DNA of 43,149 bases from Rhodospirillales bacterium (GTDB taxonomy: Bacteria > Pseudomonadota > Alphaproteobacteria > ATCC43930 > CGMCC-115725). The translations under genes and the position numbers were made by a program. The DNA lies in the NCBI GenBank assembly GCA_947473305.1, contig CANJCB010000034.1:1-43149 (forward strand), written 5' to 3'. Below, piece after piece: positions 24,810 through 33,277 of the stretch. The notes beneath the pieces are model-generated. The model was not told where the DNA came from and did not search any database. It saw only the letters and a list, made by a program, of their open reading frames with translations. Within the stretch, counting starts at the first letter, position 1. Every line of letters starts with the position of its first letter.

Positions 24810-24965
24810 TTCAACCCTCGTCCGTGATAGGATGCCTAGCTTGGACAAGAGTGGGGCGCGGCGCAAGCGACCCCTCGAATCCATCGATGTCTCTTCTTTG
24901 CACCCCTCGGTCGGCACCCCATATCGAAAGGCAGCCCGATCCTCATTCGGGAAGAAGGAGCTCAA

Positions 24966-25940
24966 ATGGCCCCCCAAATTGTGAGCGCTAGCACGATCTT
25001 TTTGCTCGTTCTTGCCCTCGTCGCCGTCGCGGTCGTCTTCGCCGGCGTCAAGACCGTGCCCCAGGGCGCGCAATGGACGGTCGAGCGTTTCGGGCGCTAC
25101 CGGTCCACTCTGCACCCTGGCCTCAATCTCATCATCCCCTTCATCGACCGGATCGGCCGGAAGCTCAATGTCCAGGAGACGGTCCTGGAGATCCCGAGCC
25201 AGTCGGTCATCACCAAGGACAATGCCTCGGTGACGGTGGACGGGATCGTCTTCTTCCAGATCCTTGACGCAGGAAAAGCCGCCTACGAGGTACAGAACCT
25301 GCAGCAGGCGATCATCAACATCACCATGACCAATATCCGTACCGCCATCGGCGCGCTCGACCTCGACGAGACCCTGTCGAAGCGTGACGACATCAACGAT
25401 CGATTGCTACGCGTCCTCGACGCCGCCTCCAACCCCTGGGGCACAAAGATCACCCGCGTCGAACTGAAGGACGTGCGCCCGCCCGAGGATGTCGTCTCTT
25501 CCATGTCGAAGCAGCTGACCGCCGAGCGCGAGAAGCGGGCCTCGATCCTCCAGGCGGAAGGTATCAAGCAGTCGGCCATCCTTCGCGCCGAAGGCGAAAA
25601 GCAGTCCCAGATCCTGGCAGCCGAAGGGCGCCTGACCGCAGCCGGCCGGGACGCGGAGGCGCGCGAACGCCTCGCGCTGGCCGAAGCCAATGCGACCAAG
25701 CTCGTGTCGGAAGCGGTGACGGGCGGCAATGTGCAGGCGCTCAACTACTTCGTCGCCCAGAAATATGTCGAGGCTCTGGTCCAGATCGGCGGCTCGCCCA
25801 ATTCGAAGCTCGTCTTGATGCCGCTTGAAGCGAGCGGAGTGATCGGCGCCATCGGCGGCATCGCGGAACTGACCAAGGACGCTTTCCCGAATGGCCCTGG
25901 GGGTGGGCCTTGGGGCGCCCGCCCGGCTGACCGCAAATGA
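24966..25940 (+). CDS. qmcA: SPFH/Band 7 (stomatin-like, QmcA-type) membrane protein
   Basis: 324 residues with one N-terminal membrane helix (about 8-27), then the Band 7 domain (VPQGAQWTVERFGRYRSTLHPGLNLIIPF ... TVDGIVFFQI ... RTAIGALDLDETLSKRDDIN), a coiled-coil stretch rich in AEGEKQS repeats (about 185-240) and a Gly/Pro-rich tail. These proteins form oligomeric rings at membrane microdomains and help control membrane protein quality. It is followed with ATGA overlap by an NfeD protein, the standard two-gene unit. Start ATG 24966 has GAAGGAG upstream. Confidence 0.93.
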   Translation: MAPQIVSASTIFLLVLALVAVAVVFAGVKTVPQGAQWTVERFGRYRSTLHPGLNLIIPFIDRIGRKLNVQETVLEIPSQSVITKDNASVTVDGIVFFQILDAGKAAYEVQNLQQAIINITMTNIRTAIGALDLDETLSKRDDINDRLLRVLDAASNPWGTKITRVELKDVRPPEDVVSSMSKQLTAEREKRASILQAEGIKQSAILRAEGEKQSQILAAEGRLTAAGRDAEARERLALAEANATKLVSEAVTGGNVQALNYFVAQKYVEALVQIGGSPNSKLVLMPLEASGVIGAIGGIAELTKDAFPNGPGGGPWGARPADRK

Positions 25941-26362
25941 ACCCCTGGTTCTGGGCCATCGGGGGACTTGCCCTCGGCCTCGTGGAAATCTTCGCGCCGG
26001 GTTTCTACCTCATCTGGCTGGCGCTGGCGGCGCTGCTGATCGGTCTCATCGGCGCGGTGTCGGATCTGACGCTGGAGATGCAACTCATCCTCTTCGCCGG
26101 TCTTTCCTTGGTGATCTGCTTTGGCGGACATTTCGCCTATCGGGCTATGAGGCTTGATACCCGTCCCGGCACGGATATGAACGACCCCTCCGGACGGCTC
26201 ATCGGGCAACATGGAACGGTGGCGGAGCCGATCGTGAAGGGTGCCGGGAAAATCCGCCTGGGGGACAGCGTCTGGCTCGCCGAGGGACCGGATCTACCGC
26301 CCGGCGCATCGGTGACGGTCGTCGCCATGCGCGGGACCACGGCGGTGGTAAAGGCCCATTAG
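25937..26362 (+). CDS. NfeD-family membrane protein (short form)
   Basis: 141 residues with three membrane segments in the first 75 residues and a soluble OB-fold domain (about 85-141; GRLIGQHGTVAEPIVKGAGKIRLGDSVWLAEG). It lacks the ClpP-like protease domain of long NfeD proteins. Partner of the SPFH protein with which it overlaps by four bases. The pair probably works in membrane microdomain organisation. Confidence 0.92.
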   Translation: MNPWFWAIGGLALGLVEIFAPGFYLIWLALAALLIGLIGAVSDLTLEMQLILFAGLSLVICFGGHFAYRAMRLDTRPGTDMNDPSGRLIGQHGTVAEPIVKGAGKIRLGDSVWLAEGPDLPPGASVTVVAMRGTTAVVKAH

Positions 26363-26437
26363 GAAAGGAGTTGCCAAACCTCCTTCGCACCGTACACTCG
26401 GCTGAAATTGTGCAGTGCAGCAGGAGTGGCGGGGAAA

Positions 26438-27376
26438 GTGGCTGAAAATTTATCGCAGACGGTGCTGGGCCTCGGGCTGACGGCCAAGCTCAAGGACATG
26501 ATGGCCGCCAAATTCGAGCTCAAGTGCCTGCCGGAACAGGTCGACCCCAAGGCCCGGGTGCTGGTGGCCCAGGCGCTGAACGGCGTCGACCGGAAGCTGC
26601 TCGACAGTCTGCCCAATCTCGAACTCGTGGTCATCAACACGGCCGGTTTCGATCGCATCGATATCGCGACCATGAAAGAGCGCGGCATCATGCTGGCCAA
26701 TGCCCGGGGCGCGCATGATATCTGCGTCTCCGACATGGCGATGGCCCTGCTCTTCGCCGCCGTCCGCCAGGTCGCAGCCGCGGACAGGTTCGTTCGCGAG
26801 GGCAAGTGGCTGACCGGTCGGTTCCCGGTCAATCGCCGGGTCACAGGGCGCCGCATGGGGATTTACGGCATGGGCTCTATCGGAGCGGCCATCGCCAAGC
26901 GCGCGGCGGGCGGTTTCGATATGGAGATCGGCTATTACAACCGGAATCCGCGCTCCGATGTGGGGTATCGCTATTTCGACAGCCTGCTCGGGCTTGCGGA
27001 ATGGTGCGATTTCTTCGTTATCGCTTGTCCTCTCACCGAGGCAACGCGGGGCACGGTCACCGACGAGGTCTTGCGCGCAATCGGCCCGGAGGGCTGTCTC
27101 GTCAATATCGCGCGGGGCGCCATCGTCGATGAGCCCGCGATGGTCGAGGCGCTGGCGACCGGTGCGCTCGGCAGTGCCGGTCTCGATACCGTCGCCCAGG
27201 AGCCCCATGTGCCGGAGCGCCTTCTGACGCTCGACAATGTCGTGGTGACGCCGCATTACGCCTGGGCAACCAGCGATTCGCAGATGGATGTGCTGAATTG
27301 CGCGGTGGCGAACGTGGACAGCTTCCTGCGCACCGGCAAGCCGGTCGGCCACGTCAATCTCAAAGACTACGCCTGA
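26438..27376 (+). CDS. D-isomer-specific 2-hydroxyacid dehydrogenase
   Basis: 312 residues from GTG 26438; TTG 26408 and GTG 26426 are in-frame alternatives with poorer upstream sequence. The NAD(P)-binding loop is GIYGMGSIGAAIA. The catalytic Arg lies in NIARGAIVDE, the Glu in TVAQEPHVPE and the His in TPHYAWAT. It is the size of glyoxylate/hydroxypyruvate reductases (GhrB/GyaR) and would reduce a 2-oxo acid or oxidise a D-2-hydroxy acid. It sits across a terminator from the oxalate module. Glyoxylate and oxalate metabolism are linked, so a glyoxylate substrate is possible but unproven. Confidence 0.9.
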   Translation: MAENLSQTVLGLGLTAKLKDMMAAKFELKCLPEQVDPKARVLVAQALNGVDRKLLDSLPNLELVVINTAGFDRIDIATMKERGIMLANARGAHDICVSDMAMALLFAAVRQVAAADRFVREGKWLTGRFPVNRRVTGRRMGIYGMGSIGAAIAKRAAGGFDMEIGYYNRNPRSDVGYRYFDSLLGLAEWCDFFVIACPLTEATRGTVTDEVLRAIGPEGCLVNIARGAIVDEPAMVEALATGALGSAGLDTVAQEPHVPERLLTLDNVVVTPHYAWATSDSQMDVLNCAVANVDSFLRTGKPVGHVNLKDYA

Positions 27377-27381
27377 AAGAA

Positions 27382-27412
27382 AAACCCTCTCCGTTTGGGA
27401 CGGAGAGGGTTT
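27382..27412. terminator. Bidirectional intrinsic terminator
   Basis: AAACCCTCTCCG (27382-27393) and CGGAGAGGGTTT (27401-27412) form a perfect 12-base-pair stem with a seven-base loop, tailed by A/T on both sides. It lies between the convergent dehydrogenase and acyl-CoA synthetase genes and can stop transcription from both. Confidence 0.92.
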
Positions 27413-27433
27413 GATCCTTGGGGAAGGCGAAGG

Positions 27434-29899
27434 CTAGAGCAGCCCCGCGCCCCGCGCCCACTTGTATTTGGCGCCCAGCACGGCCACCGGGATCTCGGTG
27501 GAATAGGCATAGGCCGGGATGCCGTGGTCGTAGAGATATTCTGCGGCTTCTTCGACTTCCACGTCGCCCGCGAGCGAAGCGACGACCGGCTTGTGGATGC
27601 CTTGCGCCTTCATCTCCTCGACGACTTCCACCATCAGCTTCGCGAAGACCATCGGCGGGGTCACGATCGTGTGCCAATAGCCGAGGATCAGCGAATGGAT
27701 GCGATTGTCCTCCAGCCCCAGCTTGACCGTGTTCTGATAGGTGCGGGGAGGTTCGCCGCCGGTGATATCGACCGGGTTGCCGGCCGCACCGAAGGGCGGG
27801 ATGAATTTACGGAAGGCCGCATCCAGGTCCGCCGGCATCGCCATCAGCTTCAAGCCGTTGTCGACGCAAGCATCCGACAACAGCACGCCTGAACCGCCGG
27901 CTCCGGTGATGATCACGACATTCTCGCCCTTGGGCGTCGGCAGCTTCGGCATGCCGCGCGCGAAGTCGAGCATGTCACGAAGGCTGCGGGCGCGGATGAC
28001 GCCGGACTGTGCCAGCACGTCCTCGTAGATCTTGTCGTTGCCGGCGAGAGCGCCCGTGTGAGAACTCGCTGCCTTGGCGCCGGCCGAGGTCCGGCCCGCC
28101 TTCAGCATGACGACGGGCTTCTTCTTGGTGACGCGCTTGGCGACTTCCGCGAAGGCACGACCGTCCTTCAGATCCTCGCAATGCTGGGCGATGATATGCG
28201 TGTTCTCGTCCTGCTCGAAGAAGGTGAGGAGATCGTCCTCGTCGAGGTCGGACTTGTTGCCCAGGCCCACGATGGCGGAAACGCCCATCTTGGCCGACCG
28301 GCTGAAGCCGATGATCGCCATGCCGATGCCGCCCGACTGGGACGACAGCGCCGCATGGCCCTTCACGTCATAGGCCGTGCAGAAGGTCGCGCAGAGGTTT
28401 TTCCAGGTGTAGTAGAAGCCGTAGATGTTCGGCCCCATCAGGCGGATGTTGTACTTCCGTCCGATTTTCTGGATCTCGTCCTGGCCCTCCACGTTGCCCG
28501 TCTCGGCAAAGCCTGAGGGGATAAGGATCGCGCCGGCGATCTTCTTCTGGCCGCATTCGATGAGCGCGCCGGCAACGAACTTGGCCGGGATCGCGAAGAC
28601 CGCCACGTCGACGTTGCCGGGGACGTCCTTCACCGACTTATAGGCCTTGCGGCCCATGATCTCGTCGGCCTTGGGATGGATCGGGTAGATCTTGCCCTGG
28701 TAGCCGCCGTTGATGAGGTTCTTCATCACGGAATTGCCGATCTTGCCGTCCTCCGAGGAGGCGCCGATCACGGCCACGGCATCAGGCTTCATGATTTTGT
28801 TCATGGAGACCAGGATGTCCGCCTGCTTCGGGCGATGGCGCTGCGGGGCGGGCGAGAAGTTCATGACGATCCGCACGTCCGCCGCAACAGCGCCCTGGGC
28901 CGTCGCGAAGACCGGATTGAGATCCATCTCGGAGATTTCCGGGAAGTCGCTGACGAGCTTCGAGACCCGGACGATGAGGTCGGAAAGCGCCTCGCGGCTC
29001 ACGGCTTCGCCGCCGCGTACGCCCTTCAGCATGTCGGCCGCCTGGATGCCGTCGAGCATCGAGAGCGCGTCAGACTTGGTCGCAGGAGCCAGGCGGAAGG
29101 TGATGTCCTTCAGCACCTCGACCAGCACGCCGCCGAGACCGAAGGCGACGAGCTTGCCAAAGCTGCTGTCGGTCACCGCGCCAATGATGACTTCCTGGCC
29201 GCCGGCCATCATCTGCTGGACCTGGACGCCGTCGATCTTGGCCTTGGCGTTGTACTTCTTCGCATTGGCGAGGATCTTGGCATAGCCCTTTGCGACTTCC
29301 GCGGCGTTCTTCACGCCGACGATGACACCGCCCGCCTCGGTCTTATGAAGGATGTCCGGCGAGACGATCTTCATGACCACCGGGAAGCCCATTTTCGTGG
29401 CGAGCTTGACGGCCGTTTCCTTGTTCTTGGCAACGCCTTCCTTTGGCACCGTGATGCCATAGGCGTCGCAGAGCGCTTTGCCTTCGGGCGCGGTGAGCGA
29501 GGTGCGACCGGCTTTCTTCGCCGCATCCAGAACCTTGCGGACGGCCGCCTTGTCGATGACGAACGGCGCCGATTTCACGATTTTGACTTTAGCAGGCGCG
29601 GCCTTAGCAGCAGGCTTTGCCGCTATCTTCTTGGGTGCCGCCACCTTCTTCGGTGCGGCAACTTTCTTCGCGGCCGGAGCTTTCTTCGCCGGTGAGGCCT
29701 TTACTGCCGCTGCCTTGGCAGGTGCTGCCTTCGCGGCGGGAGCCTTCTTCACGGCTGCGGTCTTCTTGGGTGCCGCGACCTTGGCCGTAGCCGCCTTGAC
29801 GGGTGCAGCCTTCGCTGCGGGTTTCTTCGCAACGGGGGCCTTGGCTGCCGCCGCCTTCTTGGGGGCCGCCTTGGCCTTTGTCTTCGCTGTCTTCGCCAT
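27434..29899 (-). CDS. ADP-forming acyl-CoA synthetase with histone H1-like N-terminal tail
   Basis: 821 residues. Residues 1-108 are a low-complexity tail of Ala, Lys and Pro with AAPKK/AAAK repeats; I count 31 Lys and no Asp or Glu. Residues about 115-345 are an ATP-grasp (beta-type) domain with the phospho-relay His in ILHKTEAGGV (His185). Residues about 365-490 are the CoA-binding domain (VAVIGASSEDGKIGNSVMKN), then the succinyl-CoA-ligase-like part with the phosphorylated His in ASSHTGALAG (His614). It would form an acyl-CoA from acid, CoA and ATP, giving ADP and phosphate. Its place next to frc and oxc suggests that it activates oxalate, formate or acetate. The basic tail is unusual for this family. 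Confidence 0.88.
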   Translation of the reverse strand: MAKTAKTKAKAAPKKAAAAKAPVAKKPAAKAAPVKAATAKVAAPKKTAAVKKAPAAKAAPAKAAAVKASPAKKAPAAKKVAAPKKVAAPKKIAAKPAAKAAPAKVKIVKSAPFVIDKAAVRKVLDAAKKAGRTSLTAPEGKALCDAYGITVPKEGVAKNKETAVKLATKMGFPVVMKIVSPDILHKTEAGGVIVGVKNAAEVAKGYAKILANAKKYNAKAKIDGVQVQQMMAGGQEVIIGAVTDSSFGKLVAFGLGGVLVEVLKDITFRLAPATKSDALSMLDGIQAADMLKGVRGGEAVSREALSDLIVRVSKLVSDFPEISEMDLNPVFATAQGAVAADVRIVMNFSPAPQRHRPKQADILVSMNKIMKPDAVAVIGASSEDGKIGNSVMKNLINGGYQGKIYPIHPKADEIMGRKAYKSVKDVPGNVDVAVFAIPAKFVAGALIECGQKKIAGAILIPSGFAETGNVEGQDEIQKIGRKYNIRLMGPNIYGFYYTWKNLCATFCTAYDVKGHAALSSQSGGIGMAIIGFSRSAKMGVSAIVGLGNKSDLDEDDLLTFFEQDENTHIIAQHCEDLKDGRAFAEVAKRVTKKKPVVMLKAGRTSAGAKAASSHTGALAGNDKIYEDVLAQSGVIRARSLRDMLDFARGMPKLPTPKGENVVIITGAGGSGVLLSDACVDNGLKLMAMPADLDAAFRKFIPPFGAAGNPVDITGGEPPRTYQNTVKLGLEDNRIHSLILGYWHTIVTPPMVFAKLMVEVVEEMKAQGIHKPVVASLAGDVEVEEAAEYLYDHGIPAYAYSTEIPVAVLGAKYKWARGAGLL

Positions 29900-29950
29900 T
29901 TGGATTTCTCCCCAAAAGTCAGATGTCTTGAAAGGCTGTGCTGAATCCGA

Positions 29951-29980
29951 AGGGCGAGGCCTTTTTCGAAGCCTCGCCCT
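29951..29980. terminator. Hairpin between frc and acyl-CoA synthetase genes
   Basis: AGGGCGAGGC (29951-29960) and GCCTCGCCCT (29971-29980) form a perfect ten-base-pair stem with a ten-base loop. It begins 20 bases after the frc stop. In the direction of frc transcription (minus) no U-tract follows, so it may only partly terminate or protect the mRNA end; the plus direction has a U-rich tail. Confidence 0.7.
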
Positions 29981-29999
29981 CTTTATCTTTCCGTGCTGC

Positions 30000-31274
30000 T
30001 TATTCCGCTGCCGAACGGGCCGGCGCGGTGAGTGCGCCCGAGGCTTTGAGCGCCGAGATGCGGCCCTCGTCGAACTTCAGAACATCGCGCAGGATTTCGT
30101 CGGTGTGTTCGCCCAGGAGCGGCGAGCGGGTGACCTCGGTCGGGCTATCCGACATCTTGATCGGATTGCCGACGGAGAGGTATTTGCCACGGGTCGGATG
30201 ATCGACCTCGACCACCGTGCCCGTGTCCCTCAACGACTGTTCTTCGGCCAATTCTTTCATGGAGAGGATCGGGCCGCAGGGGATGTCGTATTCGTTCAGG
30301 ATCGCCATGGCCTCGAACTTGGTCTTGGTCATGGTCCAGGCTTCGATGGTCGCGAAGATTTCCTTCAGATGCGGCAGGCGCGCATCGGGCTTTGCGTATT
30401 CGGGATCGGTGATCCACTCGGGCTTGCCGATGACGTTGCAGATCTCCTTCCAGACCGGGGCCTGGGTGATGAAATAGATATAGGCATTGGGATCGGTCTC
30501 CCAACCCTTGCACTTCAGGATCGAGCCAGGCTGGCCGCCGCCCGAGGCATTGGCCGCGCGAGGCACCACGTCGCCGAATTTCCCATGGGGATATTGCGGG
30601 AATTCCTTCAGGGGCCCGTGAGCCAGCCGCTGCTGGTCGCGCAGCTTGACGCGGCAGAGGTTCAAGACGCCGTCCTGCATCGCGGCCATGACCCGCTGGC
30701 CCCGGCCCGTGGTGGTGCGTTGATGGATCGCGGCGACGATGCCGAGCGCCAGATGAAGCCCGGTGCCGCTGTCGCCGATCTGCGCGCCGGTGACGAGCGG
30801 CGGGCCGTCGTCGAAGCCGGTGGTCGAAGCCGAGCCGCCCGCGCATTGGGCGACGTTCTCATAGACCTTGCAATCCTCGTAGGGACCCGGGCCGAAGCCC
30901 TTGACCGAGGCCATGATCATGCGGGGGTTGAGTTCCTGCACCCGTTCCCAGGTGAAGCCCATGCGGTCGAGCGCACCGGGGGCGAAATTCTCGACCATCA
31001 CGTCGCAGCTGACGATCAGCTCTTCCAGGAGCTTCTTGCCTTCGGGATGCTTGCTGTCGATGGTGATCGACCGCTTGTTGTGGTTGAGCATCGTGAAATA
31101 GAGGCTGTCCGCGTTCGGCACGTCGCGGAGCTGTCCGCGCGTGATATCGCCCACGCCCGGCCGTTCCACCTTGATCACGTCGGCGCCGAACCAGGCGAGG
31201 AGCTGGGTGCAGGTCGGACCCGACTGCACGTGGGTGAAATCGAGGATCCGGACCCCGTCTAGCGCTTTGCCCAT
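30000..31274 (-). CDS. frc: Formyl-CoA:oxalate CoA-transferase
   Basis: 424 residues, a class III CoA-transferase of the CaiB/BaiF family. The catalytic Asp is in AQIGDSGTG (Asp168, matching Asp169 of the Oxalobacter enzyme). The glycine loop is ASGGGQPGS near residue 245. The N-terminal [11 protein letters not shown] and [16 protein letters not shown] are typical of Frc itself. It moves CoA from formyl-CoA to oxalate, giving oxalyl-CoA and formate. It lies 27 bases downstream of oxc on the same strand, which together give a complete decarboxylation cycle. Confidence in frc over a generic CoA-transferase is high because of the neighbour. Confidence 0.95.
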   Translation of the reverse strand: MGKALDGVRILDFTHVQSGPTCTQLLAWFGADVIKVERPGVGDITRGQLRDVPNADSLYFTMLNHNKRSITIDSKHPEGKKLLEELIVSCDVMVENFAPGALDRMGFTWERVQELNPRMIMASVKGFGPGPYEDCKVYENVAQCAGGSASTTGFDDGPPLVTGAQIGDSGTGLHLALGIVAAIHQRTTTGRGQRVMAAMQDGVLNLCRVKLRDQQRLAHGPLKEFPQYPHGKFGDVVPRAANASGGGQPGSILKCKGWETDPNAYIYFITQAPVWKEICNVIGKPEWITDPEYAKPDARLPHLKEIFATIEAWTMTKTKFEAMAILNEYDIPCGPILSMKELAEEQSLRDTGTVVEVDHPTRGKYLSVGNPIKMSDSPTEVTRSPLLGEHTDEILRDVLKFDEGRISALKASGALTAPARSAAE

Positions 31275-31301
31275 GCTTCTTTCCCTGCTCTCAGCGTCGG
31301 C

Positions 31302-33056
31302 TTACTTGTACATCGTCTGGTTCTTGGTGCCCGGCGCGTATTCGTTCGGATCGACCCAGATATTCACGACCGCCGACTTGCCGGTCTTGGCGACCATCTC
31401 GCGCGCCTGGAGAAGCGCGGGCTGGATCTTGGAGGCTTCGCGCACTTCGACGCCCCAGCCGCCCCATTGGCGGGGGAAGTAGGAGAATTCCATGTCGCCG
31501 AGCTTGTTGCCGACATTGCCGCGTTGCGGGCCATACTTTGCCATCTGCCCGTAGCGGATCTGGTTCATCGCCGAGTTGTTGCCGATGACCGCGATGTAGG
31601 GAACGCCGAAACGGTCGGCGGTCTCCATGTCGAAGGCGGTCATGCCGAAAGAACCATCGCCGTAGTAGCAGAGGACTTCCTTGTTCGGATGGGCCAAGCC
31701 CGCCGCGATGGAGAAGCCGGTGCCCACGCCGAGCGAACCCAGCGCCCCCGGATCCATCCAGTTGCCCGGCGCGCGCGGACGCACGGCCTGGGCCGAGATC
31801 GTCACCACGTCGCCGCCGTCTCCGATATAGATCGTGTCGTCGGTCAGGAACTCGTTCATCTCATAGGCGACGCGATAGGGATGGATCGGCGTCTGCTCCG
31901 ACTTGAAGATCGGCATCAGCTTTTCCAGCGCCGCGTCCTCGGCCGCCATGAGGGTCTTCATCCAGTCCTTGCGGGCCTGGCGCTTGTCGTTCTTGAGACG
32001 GCCGGAAGCTGCTTGAAGAACCGCCTTGCAAACCGCGCCCGGATCGCCGGCGATGCCGAGGTCGATGTCGCGGTTCTTGCCGACGATCTGATAGCCCTGG
32101 TCGATCTGCACCAGGGTCGGGACGTTGATCCGCTTGCCGTAGCCCATGCGGAAATCGAAGGGCGTGCCGACGATCACGACCACGTCCGCCTTGCTGAAGG
32201 CCATGGTGCGGGTGCGGTCGAAATGATGGGGGTCGCCGGGTGGCAGGAAGCCGCGCGCGGCGCCATTGAAATAGCCGGGGATGTCGAGGCCGCGCAGCAG
32301 CGCGATAGCATCCTCATGCCCGCGGCAGGCCCAGACCTGCTGCCCGAAGAGGATGGCGGGGCGCTCGGCATTGACCAGAATGTCAGCCAGCTTCTCGATG
32401 TCGGCGGGATCGCCGGCGGATTTCACCGAGGCGCGATAATGGCCGGGTTTGGGCAACACGGCCTTGCTGATGTCGATCTCGCGGTCGAGCACGTCGCGTG
32501 GGATTTCAAGGTAGCTCGGGCCATAGGCGCCATTGAAGCATTCGCGCGCCGCCATGGAGACCATGTCGGCTACCCGCTCCGTCGACATGACGGTCGAGGC
32601 GAATTTGGTGATCGGCTTCATCATGTCGACATGGGGCAGGTCCTGGAGGCCGCCCATCTTCCATTGGTTGAGCGCGCTCTGGCCGCCGATGTGGAGGACC
32701 GGGCTCTCCGACCGGAAGGCGGTCGCGATGCCGGTAACGGCATTGGTGCAGCCGGGGCCGGCGGTGGTCACGACGCAACCAAGCTTGCCGGTCTGGCGGG
32801 CGTAACCGTCGGCGGCATGGGCGGCGGTCTGCTCGTGGCGCACGTCGACGATCTTTATGCCTTCGTCGATGCAGCCGTCATAGATGTCGATGATATGGCC
32901 GCCGCAGAGCGTGAAGATTGTGTCCACGCCTTCGGCCTTCAGGGCCTTGGCGACGAGATGGCCGCCCGAGATGACGCTCGCGTCCCGGCTCTTTTCCTTG
33001 AGCGTGTCCTCGGCGGTGGTGCGGGTCGCCGCGGGGGCGGTATTCGGTGCGGTCAT
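31302..33056 (-). CDS. oxc: Oxalyl-CoA decarboxylase
   Basis: 584 residues, a thiamine-diphosphate enzyme. The catalytic ThDP-activating Glu is Glu75 in RHEQTAAHAADGYAR. The ThDP/Mg motif spans about 466-494 (GDGSFGMTAFDMETADRFG... to GNN). It decarboxylates oxalyl-CoA to formyl-CoA and CO2, which Frc then recycles. The stop is 27 bases before the frc start, so oxc-frc is an operon. Its ATG has GAGGATCC upstream. A 221-base gap with a hairpin separates it from the oxlT-like gene, so oxc has its own promoter. Confidence 0.95.
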   Translation of the reverse strand: MTAPNTAPAATRTTAEDTLKEKSRDASVISGGHLVAKALKAEGVDTIFTLCGGHIIDIYDGCIDEGIKIVDVRHEQTAAHAADGYARQTGKLGCVVTTAGPGCTNAVTGIATAFRSESPVLHIGGQSALNQWKMGGLQDLPHVDMMKPITKFASTVMSTERVADMVSMAARECFNGAYGPSYLEIPRDVLDREIDISKAVLPKPGHYRASVKSAGDPADIEKLADILVNAERPAILFGQQVWACRGHEDAIALLRGLDIPGYFNGAARGFLPPGDPHHFDRTRTMAFSKADVVVIVGTPFDFRMGYGKRINVPTLVQIDQGYQIVGKNRDIDLGIAGDPGAVCKAVLQAASGRLKNDKRQARKDWMKTLMAAEDAALEKLMPIFKSEQTPIHPYRVAYEMNEFLTDDTIYIGDGGDVVTISAQAVRPRAPGNWMDPGALGSLGVGTGFSIAAGLAHPNKEVLCYYGDGSFGMTAFDMETADRFGVPYIAVIGNNSAMNQIRYGQMAKYGPQRGNVGNKLGDMEFSYFPRQWGGWGVEVREASKIQPALLQAREMVAKTGKSAVVNIWVDPNEYAPGTKNQTMYK

Positions 33057-33240
33057 CGGAAGGATCCTCGTCTACTGAAGCATTTCTTATGGCGGCAAAG
33101 CGCGGCCATCCCATACAGGATTAGGCCGAATTATGCACCGGGTTACGTTGTCGCGTTTCTGCTATCTAGCCTAGCGTGCGGAACGGCGCGCGTCGAATCG
33201 CTGTTGTATGAAATCGCGAAGGGGCTTTATGAAAACTAGA

Positions 33241-33269
33241 CGAGGCCGCCCGTCGCCCGGACGGCCTCG
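33241..33269. terminator. Intrinsic terminator downstream of the oxlT-like gene
   Basis: CGAGGCCGCCCG (33241-33252) pairs with CGGACGGCCTCG (33258-33269) as a 12-base-pair stem with one wobble and a five-base loop. In the minus direction it follows the antiporter stop by nine bases and is followed by TCTAGTTTTCAT. Confidence 0.85.
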
Positions 33270-33277
33270 CCGTGACA

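Noticed and set aside
23868-25115. Aldo/keto reductase extended to 415 codons
   Set aside because: The first 102 codons have no family similarity and run up into the divergent SPFH gene. The family N-terminus starts at 24809.
30145-30846. 233-codon minus-strand ORF in another frame within frc
   Set aside because: A frame shadow of frc. Composition (Arg/Gly/His-rich) is typical of high-GC out-of-frame reading.
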